This document shows, piece by piece, positions 9,282 through 21,969 of a DNA stretch of 64,000 nucleotides (position 1 is its first letter; every line of letters starts with the position of its first letter). Origin of the DNA: Agrocybe praecox. Lineage: Eukaryota; Basidiomycota; Agaricomycetes; Agaricales; Agrocybaceae. Where the stretch lies: the NCBI GenBank assembly GCA_964017145.1, contig OZ024842.1:1-64000 (forward strand), read 5' to 3'. The translations under genes and the position numbers were made by a program. The notes beneath the pieces are model-generated. The model had not been told where the DNA came from. It searched no databases and saw only the letters and a program-made list of their open reading frames with translations.

Positions 9282-12200
9282 CTAGTACAAAGTCATATAC
9301 GAATAACTACTATGCCAATTATTGAGAAGAAATTGAGAGCAATTGTCAAGGACATTTTGGGATGTAAGAGTTTGCTTCCAGGTTGAGACACCATTACTAC
9401 CAGCATCAAACTTTGGTATAAGCATACAGCTTTGCCTAATGTCTGTGAGAGGAATTACAGCATACGATGGTGTGGCAGTCTTTTTAACATGGTACATGCC
9501 GCTTGATTCATCTGGACCTGTGGACCTAAAGGGTTTGAACCATTCAATGTAGGCAAGAGGATAAGTAGGCCAATTTTTTGGAGCCTCTGTTAAACCCAAA
9601 CCAAAATCAAGTGTTTGGGGAAGAGAAAATATTAGTCTGACACGTCCAACACGTGTTCCTACAATCAAAATAAGATCAAAGTGTTACATATACATAAACT
9701 ACTAATACACACCTGTAACCATTGTTGTTTCTGCATTTTCATCAACAAAGGCAATAACAGTATCCATATGTCCATGAGGATTTGATTTTGAGCAAGGTGC
9801 AGCCTTCACTGTATCGTTGACTTCCATTTCAGGATCATCATCATCTTGAATGCTGTGAGGATGAAATTTGAATTGTGTATACACATCAACTCGCTCAAAT
9901 GGAAGGTTATAGAGATGTGATACAGCGTTTGAAGTCCTTGATCCTTTTGGAAGAAATTTATTCAGAAATTCCTTGAGATGATCCTGGAATAAAGGTGCCT
10001 TATGTGTTGTTTCAAGAGTTGAAAGATGACGATTAGGGAAAGGGGGGTATTTAGCTAATTTGATGATTGGTTTTTCCTTCAAAAGTGTTGGCGGCTTTGC
10101 GAGTTTGGGGGTATCCTTCCAATCAAGATAATTATCGAATTGAGAAATTTTTTCTTGTCTAGAAAGCCAGGTTGTCATTTGTGGAAAAATGTCCCTTTTA
10201 TTTGATGCTCTGAAGCCTTCCTTGGCAAAATCTATATGAAAGCGCTCAAATGCCTCTGTATTATAGTTGTCTGTAGTGCCAAAAAGCTTGATGGCTTCGA
10301 GATAGTGAAGAAGAGAGTGGAATTTGGGAATATTCATGTCTGTCCGTATGTCCATATCAATGAAGAACCCCTTATACTCTTGGAAATCGTTAAGAGCATC
10401 TTCCAAATAGCCTAGAGTTGCGGTGTTGTGATATTTATATTGTGCCAGATAAATGAAGTCCAGAAGAGCTTTGATTGCTTTGATGCCTTGTTTCGCCATT
10501 TTTCCAACTAAACAACCAAGTAGTACTTTGGCCATGTGTTTCCGCTCAGGCCCAGAGATTTGGTTCATAGCTGACCAGCCATTGTTGAAATGGCGAACAC
10601 CAAAGGCAGGTGGCAGACACCTCAAGCGAGCATCTAGTTCCTCCGGTGTAATCAAAATTTGACACCAATCAATGATGTATTTGAAGACTCCTTGATATAG
10701 CTGATGAAGAATATCGGGGGTTATGGAGCGATGAATGTCGCACAAAGGAAAATCCTTCCAAAAAGGCTCATAGACACTTCCAGATATATCGTTCTCCATA
10801 CATGACTTGTAGAATTGTGACTCTGTGGATGATGTTTTTTTGGCGCTTTCGATAACACCCAGTGTCCAGTTTTTTGTGCGGGGTTCACCAGGTTCTGGAT
10901 CTTGAAGTTCTTTTGCTGGAGTCTGGCACTTGGGGCAAGTACCATACTTTGTACATGCAACTAAGCATTGTTCGGGAAAATCTGCAACGTAACAAGCCAG
11001 AATAGGAAAAACCTTTCTAACTTCTCCATTCCCCCCAGTCATTTCTACACCTTGATGGCCTGCCTCTATCAACGGTGAAAGAATAAATTTCATAGCTTCA
11101 TGAAAAAGTCGCTGATTGCGAATGCCAATGTTTTTTTGGGAAAGACCAGTGCCTTTGAGCTTCTTGGATATATCGCTAGGTAGATAGCCAATCAAAATAC
11201 AAGCTCTTTTGGATGGTTTGCGTCGAAGTGATTTCGGTATGTTGCCTATTGTAAGATAGACAGGATATGCACTTTTGCCGCCTGAAAACTGAGTAAGCTG
11301 AGTTTTATCCGTTGCGATAATAACTGGTGCAACAGTAGCACCTTGAGGTAGCTTGCTCTTTAATTAACATTAGTTACGTATTTAAAAAAATAAAAGAGTA
11401 ATAAAACTCACTTGAACAGCATGCCACCACTTTCCCGTCCACATCTCTGTGAAAATTCTATTATCCTTGTCGGACTTTGTAAAGACTCGTGTAGGTCGAT
11501 AGATCAAATGAGAGGACAAAGCAGGATCACCCCATAAGCTTTTGATTGCTTCCAGAGGATCACGGTAGCGGATGGTGTAAATTACATCCTTCATATCTTG
11601 AAAAACCAGGTCTTCGGTTTTCCATTCTCCTCCTAGTTCAGGAATATCATTGTCAATGATTTGGTGTAATCCTCTGATGTTTTTATATGAAAGTCCTAGC
11701 TTCTCTTTTACCTAAAAAATGAACAAATAAATACAGCATAACGGTATACAAAGAAAAAAACTTACGCCTGGAATAGCTAACAATCTGTCAAAAGATTTAT
11801 GACCAATGTTATCCTTGATTGCCCATCTTGCAATGCGCCAATCCATTTCTGAGGCAAAAGGATAATAACTTTTAATGGGATCGATGGACTCCTGGTTTAG
11901 GAAGCCTGGCACACTTTCATCCAACTCCTTCTCCACAAGATTTTCGGAGTCCTTTTCAAAGAGTTGTTTCCATTTCTCATGAAGTCGTTGATCGATCTTG
12001 ATAACAATACCAGCTCCAGGATACTCTTCTGTTATAATTTCATCGTCATTATCCCACTCTCGACGCCCTCTATTTGCCATTGTTGCTGGTCCAGGGCCAG
12101 CTTCACCAATTGCGATGGGCTCATCTGGCTCCTCTGGTATAAAGTGAGCCGCATCTTCATCGTCCTTCATTAATTCATCAAAGTAATCTATCAAGTCGTC

Positions 12201-12476
12201 TTGATAATCCTCTATATCCATGTCTTGGCTCTCAGACTCCTTCTGACTCAGACCAGGAGGCAGACCTTGTTGATTTGGTCTATCGTCTTCAGAGGTATAC
12301 TGAGCTTCATCATCCTGAATGTCATCTGGTTGAAATAAAGAATCTGCAAGCTCTCGCTTTTTTCCTTTTCCCCAGTGCCTGCATTTTTGTGCCATTTTAA
12401 GATGAGAAGACAGGCCCTTTATAGTTCGAAAATAGGAATGGCAAACGGGGCATTGGTTATCATCAAGGAAATTCAT
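9282..12476 (-). CDS. Plavaka transposase, intact
   Basis: I resolve four exons: 12476-11766, 11711-11412, 11357-9713 and 9658-9282, joined by 44-54 nt GT-AG introns, giving 1010 residues, the usual size. The N-terminus has a C2H2 zinc finger (CPVCHSYFRTIKGLSSHL). An acidic linker follows, then the RNase H-fold core of the Plavaka family, which catalyses cut-and-paste transposition. Landmarks are VIIATDKTQLTQFSGGKSAY (probable first catalytic Asp), a CPKC zinc knuckle, TPDILHQLYQGVFK (probable second Asp) and IPKFHSLLHYLEAIKLFG followed by NTEAFERFH (probable catalytic Glu). No stop or frameshift was seen once introns are removed, so the gene may encode an active enzyme. Confidence 0.9.
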
Positions 12477-12661
12477 AATGAGAGTAAGGATATGACAAAG
12501 AGCAAATTATGTATGTAGGAATAATCAGATTCAACCCAGCAAGCTGCAACAAGGCTTTTGTTCCCACGAGATATATCCACGACAGTAAAACTATAAAAAG
12601 AAAAGAAAAGATTCAGAAATAGAAGAGAAAGTTGTTATAGAATGATATACTTTATGTTTGG

Positions 12662-13241
12662 TTAAAAACGTGAGGATGATGGAGTAGGAGGGATGTTTAT
12701 CATTGGGATTGAGGTTGGCGACTCAATACCATCAAGCACCCGATCATGAAAGGGGTTATGGAAGGGATCGTCTTGATTGGAGAACGTTTCTGCTGGAACC
12801 TTCGAAGGAGGAATACACATTGTGCATGTATTCCAGACTAAAAATAAAATAAATAAAATTTGACAAGAAGCATAAAAAAACAAAATACGTACCAGAGAGG
12901 GACACCGAAGAAATCAAAGCCCAGCAGCTATTGAAGAAGCCACTCTTGTTGAGTCTCTCCAATTCTTCCACCCGATCTTCTAAGCTCTGAAGCTTTTTCT
13001 TCTGGACCCCATTGACCTCTACCTCTAGACCAATAACCTTTGCATCATTGCAGACCCTGTAACGATGCAAATTGCCATCAAAATTGCGAACACTTGAGTC
13101 CAGACTCAGCATCAGCTTTCGAAGCTCTGCTATGCCAGGATTGCGCTTGGCGTCCATTGATGCATCCACTGCAGCCACCAGGTTGGTAATCTGCTTTTGA
13201 AGGTTTAAAGGAGACATGCGGGACTGATTATACAGGGACAT
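12662..13241 (-). CDS. Small coiled-coil protein, Plavaka-associated
   Basis: There are two exons, 13241-12895 and 12844-12662. The 50-nt intron has GTACGT and TTTTAG ends, and the protein has about 176 residues. The first exon is mostly helical with heptad-like Leu spacing and ends in KKLQSLEDRVEELERLNKSG, a likely coiled coil. A short hydrophobic stretch (CWALISSVSLSG) follows, then a Pro/Ser-rich tail. I recognise no domain. It sits between the transposase and a divergently transcribed coiled-coil gene, which suggests an accessory role for the element; that is inference. Confidence 0.6.
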
Positions 13242-13383
13242 GATGAGAACGTAGGATGTGGGTTGGACTAAACTACTAATAGAGTTCGTTTTTTGACTCT
13301 AGTGAGCTGACTTGATTTAGCTTCCCACGAAAAATATGTCATTTAGTGCCTAATTTGATCATCACCGCTTCTTACATATCAAC
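13242..13383. promoter_or_regulatory. Divergent promoter region between two small element genes
   Basis: Only 142 bp separate the start codons of the minus-strand gene ending at 13241 and the plus-strand gene starting at 13384. Both must be driven from this spacer. No clear TATA box was seen. Confidence 0.4.
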
Positions 13384-14246
13384 CATGATTCTCAAAAAGC
13401 GAAAAATAGAGCGCGAGCTCTCTGAAGTTCCAGAAACCCCTCAAAAGGAACTTTATGAGGTTAACGATGTGTTCTTTAGCAGGGTAAATATTTTTATGAG
13501 ATTTTGATGCTCTGTACTAATTATAGAACAGACAGATCAGAGAACAGGCCTGCAAGGCCTGCAATCAAAACCGCCTGCTACAAAGATCAATGTCGCAGAC
13601 AAAAAGACAGTGGCATTCTATGACTCATCTCCACTGTCATCTCTACTGTCTGGGCCACTAGATGTCAGCGGTGCAATTCCAGAATATTCGCCATCCAAGA
13701 GTCCTAGTCTCTCTCCTGTTCCAGACCACAGGATATATGGCTGGTCAGCAATAGTTGATTATTATGAGAGAAATTATAACAAGCCTCCTCCTTTCAATGA
13801 TGAGGTATGTTTGAAAACCACTGTTTCAATCACTGATACAGATAACATGTGTTGTTTAGACTAGGTGGAAAATGATGGACGAAGCATGCGATACTCCACC
13901 TAAATCTAGAGGATCATCAAAAAGAGACGAGACTCTGAATAATCCTGAGCCATCAGCAAAACGGGTCAGATTCATTTCCCCACTCAAGCTATTTCATAAT
14001 AGTGATGAGGTAAAGTTGGAGCCAGCAATGGACAAAAGCGGTATTTCCTATGGCCATGAAGTAAAGTTAGAGCCAGCGATGAACGATAGCAAGGAGGCAA
14101 AGTTGGAGGCAGCAATTCAAGAAGCTAAATTTATTCAAGAAGAAATAGAGTTTTTGAATGAGAGTATGAAGTCGTTGGTAGAAAAGCAGAGGGATTACAT
14201 TAATAGATATAACGCTCTTAGAGCAATCATCGATGGTAAAAAATAG
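13384..14246 (+). CDS. Small acidic coiled-coil protein with an internal EVKLEPAM repeat
   Basis: There are three exons: 13384 to about 13482, from the acceptor AACAG near 13530 to about 13803, and from 13861 to 14246. Introns have GTAAAT and GTATGT donors and the frame is maintained across both. The protein is about 250 residues. It starts MILKKRKIERELSEVPETP and has a Ser/Pro-rich middle (PEYSPSKSPSLSPVPDH). Three imperfect tandem copies follow (DEVKLEPAM, HEVKLEPAM, KEAKLEAAI), then a C-terminal coiled coil. No domain was recognised. It is transcribed divergently from the other coiled-coil gene and convergently with the next gene, as an accessory gene of the Plavaka unit might be. Confidence 0.6.
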
Positions 14247-14845
14247 ATTTAGGTGTAGAATTTATTATCAATGCCAACTTTGCTGGAGACTCAAATCGCC
14301 CTGCTAAAACAGAATCTGAAGATTGACAAACAAAGGAATGAAAGCAAAAAAAGAGTCGAAATATGGTGAATGGTGATAGTAAGCGTTGAAGTGGTTGTAT
14401 TGTTTGTTTTGAGGTCCTTTGATAATGGATGTTGAATAGTATTCTTGAATTTATCTTGTTAGTATAAGTCACACAAAATGAGAGCAGGCAAGAAAGAAAA
14501 AGCACAAAAACAATAATATACTTATCATATATTACAAAAAAAAGTAAAGTAGTCTAATAAACAGTGCTGTATGTACATAGGCAAGGTCGTGAATGCAGAG
14601 TATGAAACAAACAAACAAACAAAAAATAAGGATGAGTGAAAACTGAAATAACAGAGCCAGACAGAAAAGCGAGTACAGGCATAGAGCCAACAGATAGAAA
14701 GGACATGGATAGGACAGACATGGAGAAAACAGACATGGATAAAAAGAGAGGACACAGAATACAATGATAGGTCAAAGATTTGAGGAGCAGCACGTTGCAG
14801 GAACTGCCACCACCACCTTGAACGAATCAGCTTTTGACAAAAGAA
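14247..14845. other. Convergent intergenic spacer
   Basis: This stretch lies between two convergent genes. It holds probable 3' untranslated sequence and a run of A/C-rich short repeats around 14600 (AAACAAAC repeats). Open frames on the minus strand here are low-complexity Cys/Phe/Ser strings and are not believable genes. Confidence 0.5.
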
Positions 14846-17514
14846 CTACAATCCACCCATATGAAGTTGATCCAAAAATCTTTCTGAATGGTCTTCAAGC
14901 TTCTTGGAAAGCCTGCGCTGGTTACCGTTTATGCGCACACTTAATCTCCATTCAGACTGTGTCAATGGTTGAGCGTCACCTCTTCGAATACTTTGTATAC
15001 GCTTGTTAAACCATGCTTCAAGATATTCAGTCCAAAAAGGGTATGCTACATTTGCTTTCCATGTTTTGTCTGTTGGCCACCAGGATTTGATGATGATTTC
15101 AACCTTTTCAGCTAAAATAATGATTAGTATTAGAATTTTATTTTATTTTCAAAGAATTTTATACCTTGTTCACATCTGTATGCGCCACATATAACATCCA
15201 TTTCTGCTTCTGAGCAAACATCATCAAAGTAGCCTTTCCCATCATTGGTCTTGTACTCAACGCAAGTGTCTGTATGCTTCCACTTGCTGGATAAAACATC
15301 ATCAAAGCTGCAGTTAACAGACAACCTCCAAACAATACCCCCAGTTTTCAGAGCCTTTTTCGCTATCTCATTCTTGCTAAGCAATGCTCGTCGATCCTGG
15401 CGGTATGATTCGTAATCAGCTGCATTAAAAACATAGCCTGCCGTTCTGAAATGTATGTAAGGTTGGTAGACACGCATTGGTTCCTTGTATCCAGTGTTGG
15501 GAAATAGAACTTGGAATTGAATTCCTTTTTGAAGCAGTTCCCGACAGATTTCGTAGTCACCCATATTATCTTCATATCTGCAAATCATGAGAGCCAATGA
15601 GGCGGTCTTTACACCAAGACTCCATTCCACAGTAGATGAGCCTCCCATGTCCAGCATAAAAATATAAGAGTCATGCGAGCGTATTTTTTTGATGTATCTT
15701 TTACCCCCGATACCAGCTAAGGGATATCGGCATACTTGGAATAGGTCCCAGTTCTCTGGTAAAGGACTTTTGCCTACAGTGCACAATCCCATCAAGAAAT
15801 TCAGAGCTGCCGACGATACATCAGATTGAAAGAAGCCTTCATCAACTGCATCCTTTCCAAGCAGATTGCTGTACATGATTTTATCCTTGTCCTTGAGCTG
15901 CAGATTTGGAGATAATGACTCAGGATCCAAAGGAGGAATGTATCCCATGTATCGATGAAGAATATCGATTGCCTCGTACTCATTCGCATCATCCATCATC
16001 AATTCCTCCCAGGTTAGAAGCTGATTAGACCAGTAGTAGTGACCCTTCAGACTGTCATGACCAGTACTACTCGATTCTGACTCAGGAAGATAATTTGCAG
16101 AAGGAGTAATAGTGGGTTCCATGGCCATGCTGTCTCTTATGTCATCCTCCATGTTGTAATCCTCCTCTTGTCGTTCGTACAAGACCTGATTCATCATGTC
16201 TTCTTCCTCGATTTCATCCTCTTCCTTGTCACCAAATGCAGAACAGCAGTCCCATTCCCCAAATACGCTGCTATACTGTTTCTGATTTCTGCCGTAAAAG
16301 ATCAGAATATCCTCTTTTTCGGCACGTGTCACTGTTCTTCTTTGGTAAATATCCATTTCATCTCTTTCCCACACGAAGACCTTTATTTTTTGGAATCCTC
16401 CCGAGTTATCCCTCTGCAACCGCCTCTTTTTGGTCTCCTGAGACTCCTTTTCTTCGATCTCCTTAGTCCGTTTAGCTCTTTCCTCTATAAAAGTATTTAA
16501 AACTGACATTGGATCTATGGTACTTGGTGTCGTTGTCAAAAAAGTAGTGGCAGATTGCATAGATTCAGAAGTAGGAGCAAATTTTGATAGATTATTATTG
16601 TCGATTTCTCTTTGTCCCCATCTGTACCATACTGGTATATTGAATTCAACAAACCATTCAACGGAGAATTGATGTTTCATAGGATTTACTAAATCAACAA
16701 TGACCCCAACTCGCTCAACGCTACCATTAAATGCACCGCATGTGGCATTCAAGGAAGAAATAAAACCTTCATACCAATCCTCTTGTACCAGTTTTTCGAT
16801 CCACCAGGTAAACTGTCGAATTGCCTTGCCCCCAGAAGGTTCAATAGTCTCGCAGACAGCTATAGCAAAGGATAATCTACATAGCAAGTAGGAGTACCAC
16901 TCCCTGCAGCGCACAATATCTGCACGTAATTCCTCGTTGCTAGTATGAACTCCGCCACAAGTGAATGCACGTTCAATGACAGTGGGTGTCGGCGGCAAAT
17001 TTCCCATGGTTGAAAGGGAATCAAAGGAAATCTTCAGACAGTGCTCAAGTTTATTCCAATGAAGGATATCCTGGCTTCTCATGGAAAATGTTTTGTTTCT
17101 GTTTCGACAATGATATACTGGTGTGTCCAACCACCATCCAAAGGCTCCATTTTGAATAGAATTTATATCCAGGAATGCCAGGTGGGCGTACTCCAATGTC
17201 CACCATCTAGGCTCACGAAGGATCTCTACAGAGACTTGCTTTGGATCAAAGGAAAGTGGTTCTCTAGGTGGGTTCGGGGGAACATTTATGAGGGGCCTGA
17301 GGCAGTTGGGAGAATAAAAAAGATCGCCGTTAATCAAACATGTACGACCAATGGATTTTGTCAGCCTTTCGGAGCCCTCAAACGTTTTCTTGGTAGCTTC
17401 ATAGAATTTATGATACCTGTCTTTTCCAAAATACATCGGATACATGAGAGGTCCAATTTCATGCCGTGTTTCACAATATCCATCAGAGTTAAACTTCATA
17501 TGTGCGGGTGGCAT
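14846..17514 (-). CDS. Large uncharacterised Agaricomycete protein, probable Plavaka cargo
   Basis: The main exon runs 17514-15163, and a further exon runs to a TAG at 14846-14848 through a 45-nt intron (GTATAAAA...TTTTAG). The total is about 870 residues, and a 5'-UTR intron precedes the ATG. The protein is rich in aromatic residues. Landmarks are WWTLEYAHLAFLDINSIQNG, FNIPVWYRWGQRE, a charged coiled-coil segment (EERAKRTKEIEEKE), an acidic region near residue 430, and SSTVEWSLGVKTASLALMIC near the C-terminus. I know similar VWYRWG-containing hypothetical proteins from mushrooms but no function. It lies between the Plavaka transposase cluster and a repeat array. No breaks were seen. Confidence 0.7.
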
Positions 17515-17604
17515 GTCTAAAGTTCGGAGATTTTAGCGTTCAGTGAGGACATAGAAAGATAATAGAAACTCACCAAGATATGTTCCCGATTAAGACAGAA
17601 GTGG

Positions 17605-18450
17605 TACCGGAATGTGAAATAAGCGGATACTATTCATCAACGTTAGCAATTGCAGTCGAAGAGTCACAGCAGCAAAGGAAACTTACCAAAATGCAGTGCC
17701 AACTGTAGTACACGGTGTTTAGAGAACTTCACTAAAATTCCCGCCTCCTATGATACTCTGCTTATGTCAAACCAAGTCGAAAATTTGTGGTTTGAAGTCC
17801 GGGGGTAAGCAGTTGTTTTTTTGGTATTCGTGCGTGATTTCAGAGATGACTAACTCTGGCTACCAACGCGAATATGATAGACCAGAGATGAATGTCGAAA
17901 ATGAAGGAGAGAAAGAGGTACAAATTTTGCAATTTGAAGTCTGGGCGTAGATGTGAAATAAGCGGATACTATCCATCAACGTCAGCAATTGCGGTCGAAG
18001 AGTCACAGCAGCAAAGGAAACTTACCAAAATGCAGTGCCAACTGTAGCACACGGTGTTTAGAGAGCCCAAAGAGAACCTCACAACAGATCTGGCCTCCTA
18101 CGATACTCTGCTTATGTCAAACCAAGTCGACGCGAATGGATAGGCCAACAATGAGCGTCGAAAATGAAGGAGAGAAAGAGGTATGAATTTTGCGATTTGA
18201 AGTTGTTTTTTGTGGTACTCACGCGTGGTTTCAGAGATGATTAGAGAACCTCACGTCAACTCTAGCTACCAACACGAATGTGATAGGCCAACAATGAGTG
18301 TCGAAAATGAAGGAGAGAAAGAAGTATGAATTTTGCGATTTGAAGTTGCTTTTTTTGGTACTCATGCGTGGTTTCAGAGATGAGTAGAGAACCTCACGTC
18401 AACTCTAGCTACCAACGCGAATACGATAGAGGATGAATGTCGAGAATGAT
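17605..18450. repeat. Tandem repeat array with two nested periods
   Basis: A unit beginning TGTGAAATAAGCGGATACTA occurs at about 17607 and again at about 17951, nearly identical for over 100 bp (period ~343). Downstream, a ~130-bp sub-unit containing AGAGAACCTCACGTCAACTC and TGTCGAAAATGAAGGAGAGA is repeated several times to about 18450. The short open frames inside it are repeat artefacts. Confidence 0.8.
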
Positions 18451-19011
18451 AGGAGTGAAGTAGGAAGCTGATAAGAATAGAAAGAAACGACAGTGCCCTG
18501 AAATTCGGTGAAATCTCCGATAGTCACAACTGTCACACTGTGTGAACTTACTATTTCTGGAATCCACTCGACTTTTATTTACATACTCTCTATTATTACT
18601 TTCGAAGAGGTAACTTAGTACAGCCTTTTCTATAGCCTTTAATTTGAATAGTTATCAAAATTTCCAGACTTTCTGGGTACAGTTGAGTTAGGAATATGTT
18701 TTACGCAAAGAACAGAAGAACCCAAACTTCTGAAAGTCCGTCGCATGCGATGTTATTTCCCACGGTAATCTAAATTCTCAAGGGCACATATCTCTGCTGC
18801 CAAAGCTATTGGCGCCAGGACTTAATACATGAGGGCGGATAGCGAGCGTAAATGTATAATTATATATAACCAGTACGCTCATTGATTATACCTTTCCCTT
18901 CTACAAGCGTAGACGTATAATTATATATAACTAGTATGTTCATTGATTAGGGGTATTCATTGTAACAACAGCATTTTCAATAGATTATCTATCACCCGTC
19001 CTCCTTTGAAG
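18451..19011. other. Intergenic region with a local duplication and a palindrome-related motif
   Basis: No gene is visible. A 47-bp segment at 18842-18888 is repeated at 18903-18949 (core GTATAATTATATATAAC, period 61). The motif GTCCGTCGCATGCGA followed by ATTTCCCACGGTA at 18736-18766 recurs at about 24542-24573. Confidence 0.6.
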
Positions 19012-20510
19012 ATGTCAGCATCATTCATTTTCCAGCTCAGTTCTCATATCTCCGCTGATACAAAGATAGATCCGATACTGCAGCAAGTACTCTCCCGACA
19101 GGACTTTTACTACAAGATGACCAAGAAAGAAAGCCTTAAACTTATCTATCATCACCACTCCACTTACAACCATTACGGCACCATCTCTCCGCTTCCGATT
19201 ATGTCTGCAGATGGCCTGGAGAAAGGCCTATCGACTGTACCGAACGAAATATACTCTCATGTCCTCCAGCTTTATCTTGACCGTGCCCCCGAAGAACATA
19301 TTCGTCAGTTGAGAAGTGGTTTATTCAATGGCTCAGACACACCTATTTACGACCGACAAATCAGAACAATCATCGGTCGTCGATATCACGCCATTCTGAC
19401 GGACGACAAAAAAATCACTCAATACGTGGATCTTGCTAGGAAGTTCTACCTTCGAGAGTGGCCTTCAAATAAAGTCAGGAGACCTCTGCCTGAGGTCACC
19501 ATTTCCGATTCCGAGCCCACTCCTTCACCTGGCATCCCTGCGATTGTGCCTTCCGAGCCTGCCCCCTCGCCTCTCCCTTCAATTGCACCTGCTTCTTCTG
19601 AATCCATGCCCGCTCCTTCAGTTATACCCGCCTCTCCGCAATCCGAGCCTGCTCCTTCACCTCCCCCCTCGATTGTAGCCGCCTGTAACTTGGTCTCCAA
19701 GCGGCCAAAAAGCATCGCAGTGCTTTCACAAAGAAAACTTGTGTTTGGGGCTATCTCTTCATTGGAATTCACCCTCCCTGCAGACTCGACGCTTTGTCAA
19801 AAACTCGGTCAAACAATCTTGGAGGAAGGAATTAAGGAGCTTACCTTGCTTACGGACTGGCCTAAGTTCCTTACCTATCTCCAAACACATACTTGGACAA
19901 AAGTGTTCAACACTCTCACCATTCTGAGAATACGGTTTGACGTACTTACTTACGAGGTGTGTTGCTTTAATTTTCCTTGTTTGGACTCTATTCAATGCAA
20001 ATATCCCAGTATATGTACAGATATCCGCCGTGGGATGAGTCCGCTTACATTGGTTGGGACACCCTTCTCCAGAGGTGTACATCTCTCCGAGTTTTTTCTC
20101 TCCGCACACCCCTACCCCTCATCTTGCCACCTTCGCACAAGCAATTCATCGACTCTGAGGATGATTCCGAAGCTGATTCCGAAGCGCCGGCTGACTCCTA
20201 CAGGGCCATATATTGTGATGAATTTGTCAAGAAATGGACGGCTCTTAATTCATCCATCCAACGTCTCTATATTTCACACGGCCTCTGCGAAGAATCCGAA
20301 GTCTACGATTTTGAAAGGCAAGGCCAAAATGTGTTGTTCGTGCGCATTGCAGATACATTGTGGGAGGAATTCAACATAGGTTGTCAACTTACAGAGGACG
20401 CCGCGTGGCTAGTAAAGCATACAAGAGAGAAATCACGCCGTCCATATGTTGTCATGCTAGAGGAAGATCGTGATCCCTCCCTCGACGAGGAGCAACAGCC
20501 GGATGCTTAG
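19012..20510 (+). CDS. Uncharacterised F-box-like/LRR-like basidiomycete protein
   Basis: There are two exons, 19012-19956 and 20010-20510, joined by a 53-nt intron (GTGTGT...CCCAG) in phase 0, giving 481 residues. The N-terminal third includes STVPNEIYSHVLQLYLDRAP, vaguely F-box-like. The centre is a Pro/Ser-rich linker with imperfect repeats (SEPAPSPLPSIAPAS, SEPAPSPPPSIVAA). The C-terminal part has TLTILRIRFDVLTYE and CTSLRVFSLRTP, which fit degenerate leucine-rich repeats. No family was named with certainty. It lies in the central block between the two halves of the possible Plavaka element. Function unknown. Confidence 0.55.
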
Positions 20511-21159
20511 TTAAATTTTCTGTAGCTATGCCATGTCACATATGGACTCTGTTTCCAGGTCTAAGGAAGGAATGCATGATCTTTTTATTTTTATATCTAA
20601 AAAATGAATTTTTAAGTTATGCAGAGGAACCTATTGCCCGTCAACTGTTTTTCCTTGTTTGCTGCTCCCAATCCATTGCAGAATCTTGGGACAAGAGGAC
20701 GACAATGAGTACCACTAGAGTAGTCCAGGATGCAGCTAGAGGCGTAGCTGGGCTCCGAAGCGCGTCGAGCAGCCTCTCACTATGGCGGTAAAGGTCAAAG
20801 GATGATTGGATTCAGCGATGTACGCGTCAGGGTCACATATCTGTATGTACAGGATCTACTAAATCTAATCAGGCCGGTACAGGTTGCACTGCCATACCAC
20901 AACGACATTAGAGTGGATTGTTTTTAATACATCTGAGCCGAGTCTGCGGGGTCGTTTAGATATTTTTATCAGTGTCGGTAAAAAAAAGTAGGATTCAGAT
21001 TTCTTTTATGTTACTTTACGACGCTGAATCCAGATGTCCGACATAGGGTATTGGAATAGCCTTGTCTGGAGTACCATTTTCAAGGGCAAAACCTTGAAGA
21101 ACTACCTTGACGTGAAACACACAGACATCGTCGCCGTATGGAATTTCAATGATCCCCGA
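20511..21159. other. Intergenic region without convincing genes
   Basis: Only short open frames without recognisable features were seen. Confidence 0.4.
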
Positions 21160-21969
21160 TGTGTACGTTATTTACTCTAACTGCTAAATCCAACCATTCA
21201 AGATAATTACTGACTGACACTGCTATATCATCATTCGTGAAGCATCTGCGAAGTTCCGAATTCCATCTACTGATGTACGACATGGTCCATAGTTTCTCGA
21301 AAGTACCGCCCACGTCTGAATCTCCTACCAAGACTTTGTACGTGACCTTTGTCTTCGTTCGCATCGATAATTTAATATGCTCACGCGATCTTCGCTCCAA
21401 CGACCTCAGATTCGTCGGACGATCCATGGTTGCAACGATTGCGCGTACCATGGCCCCAGTTGCTGGGCCTGCTGCACCAATTGTGGTCCCCATCGCTGCC
21501 TCTGTCGTACTATTCGCATGGGCCCATGAAGTGTACAAAAATCGTTGAGTATACTTATCTTATCCAGTCAATGTTTTTTCTCTCTAATCTCATTTAACAC
21601 AGCGACGATACCTTACAGCGCTTGATGGCCTACATCCTTGACCTAACTTTCGTCATGCAGGATTTATTTTGGATTGTGCAAGCGAAGAAGAGCCAGAATC
21701 CAATCACCATCCGCATTGAATTGGTAGAGCCTGCATTCAAGGCCTACAAGGAATCCCCTTATTGCGCTCAGGTCCATAAAGGAATCGAAGACTTTGTGAT
21801 TCAGACAAACCCTATAGATCGCGCGAAACGAGAGAATATGATCCGACAAGTTGAGGAGTTGATGAGAACACATACCATTGAGGCGGAGGCCGGTGAGAGG
21901 ACATTGCTGGGCGACATGTTGGAAATATTGGACCACATGGATGAGGGAGGATTGGAACTTAGAGTCTGA
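21160..21969 (+). pseudogene. C-terminal fragment of a GTPase-like basidiomycete protein
   Basis: A first open piece (21237-21542) contains a hydrophobic segment (PVAGPAAPIVVPIAASVVLF) and runs into an intron-like gap. The second piece (21606-21969) reads LMAYILDLTFVMQDLFWIV and ends at a TGA after HMDEGGLELRV. This layout resembles the C-terminal part of mushroom P-loop GTPase-type proteins, which carry a hydrophobic region followed by a helical tail. The upstream G domain is missing and the junction between pieces does not splice cleanly, so I call it a fragment. Family assignment is weak. Confidence 0.35.

Noticed and set aside
14525..14793. Two overlapping minus-strand open frames of 79 codons
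   Set aside because: They are low-complexity Cys/Phe/Ser/Val strings in the spacer between convergent genes, with no start context or similarity.
21146..21538. Minus-strand open frame of 130 codons containing a GDSDVGGT-like string
   Set aside because: It is opposite the hydrophobic plus-strand piece, has no P-loop context and no continuation.
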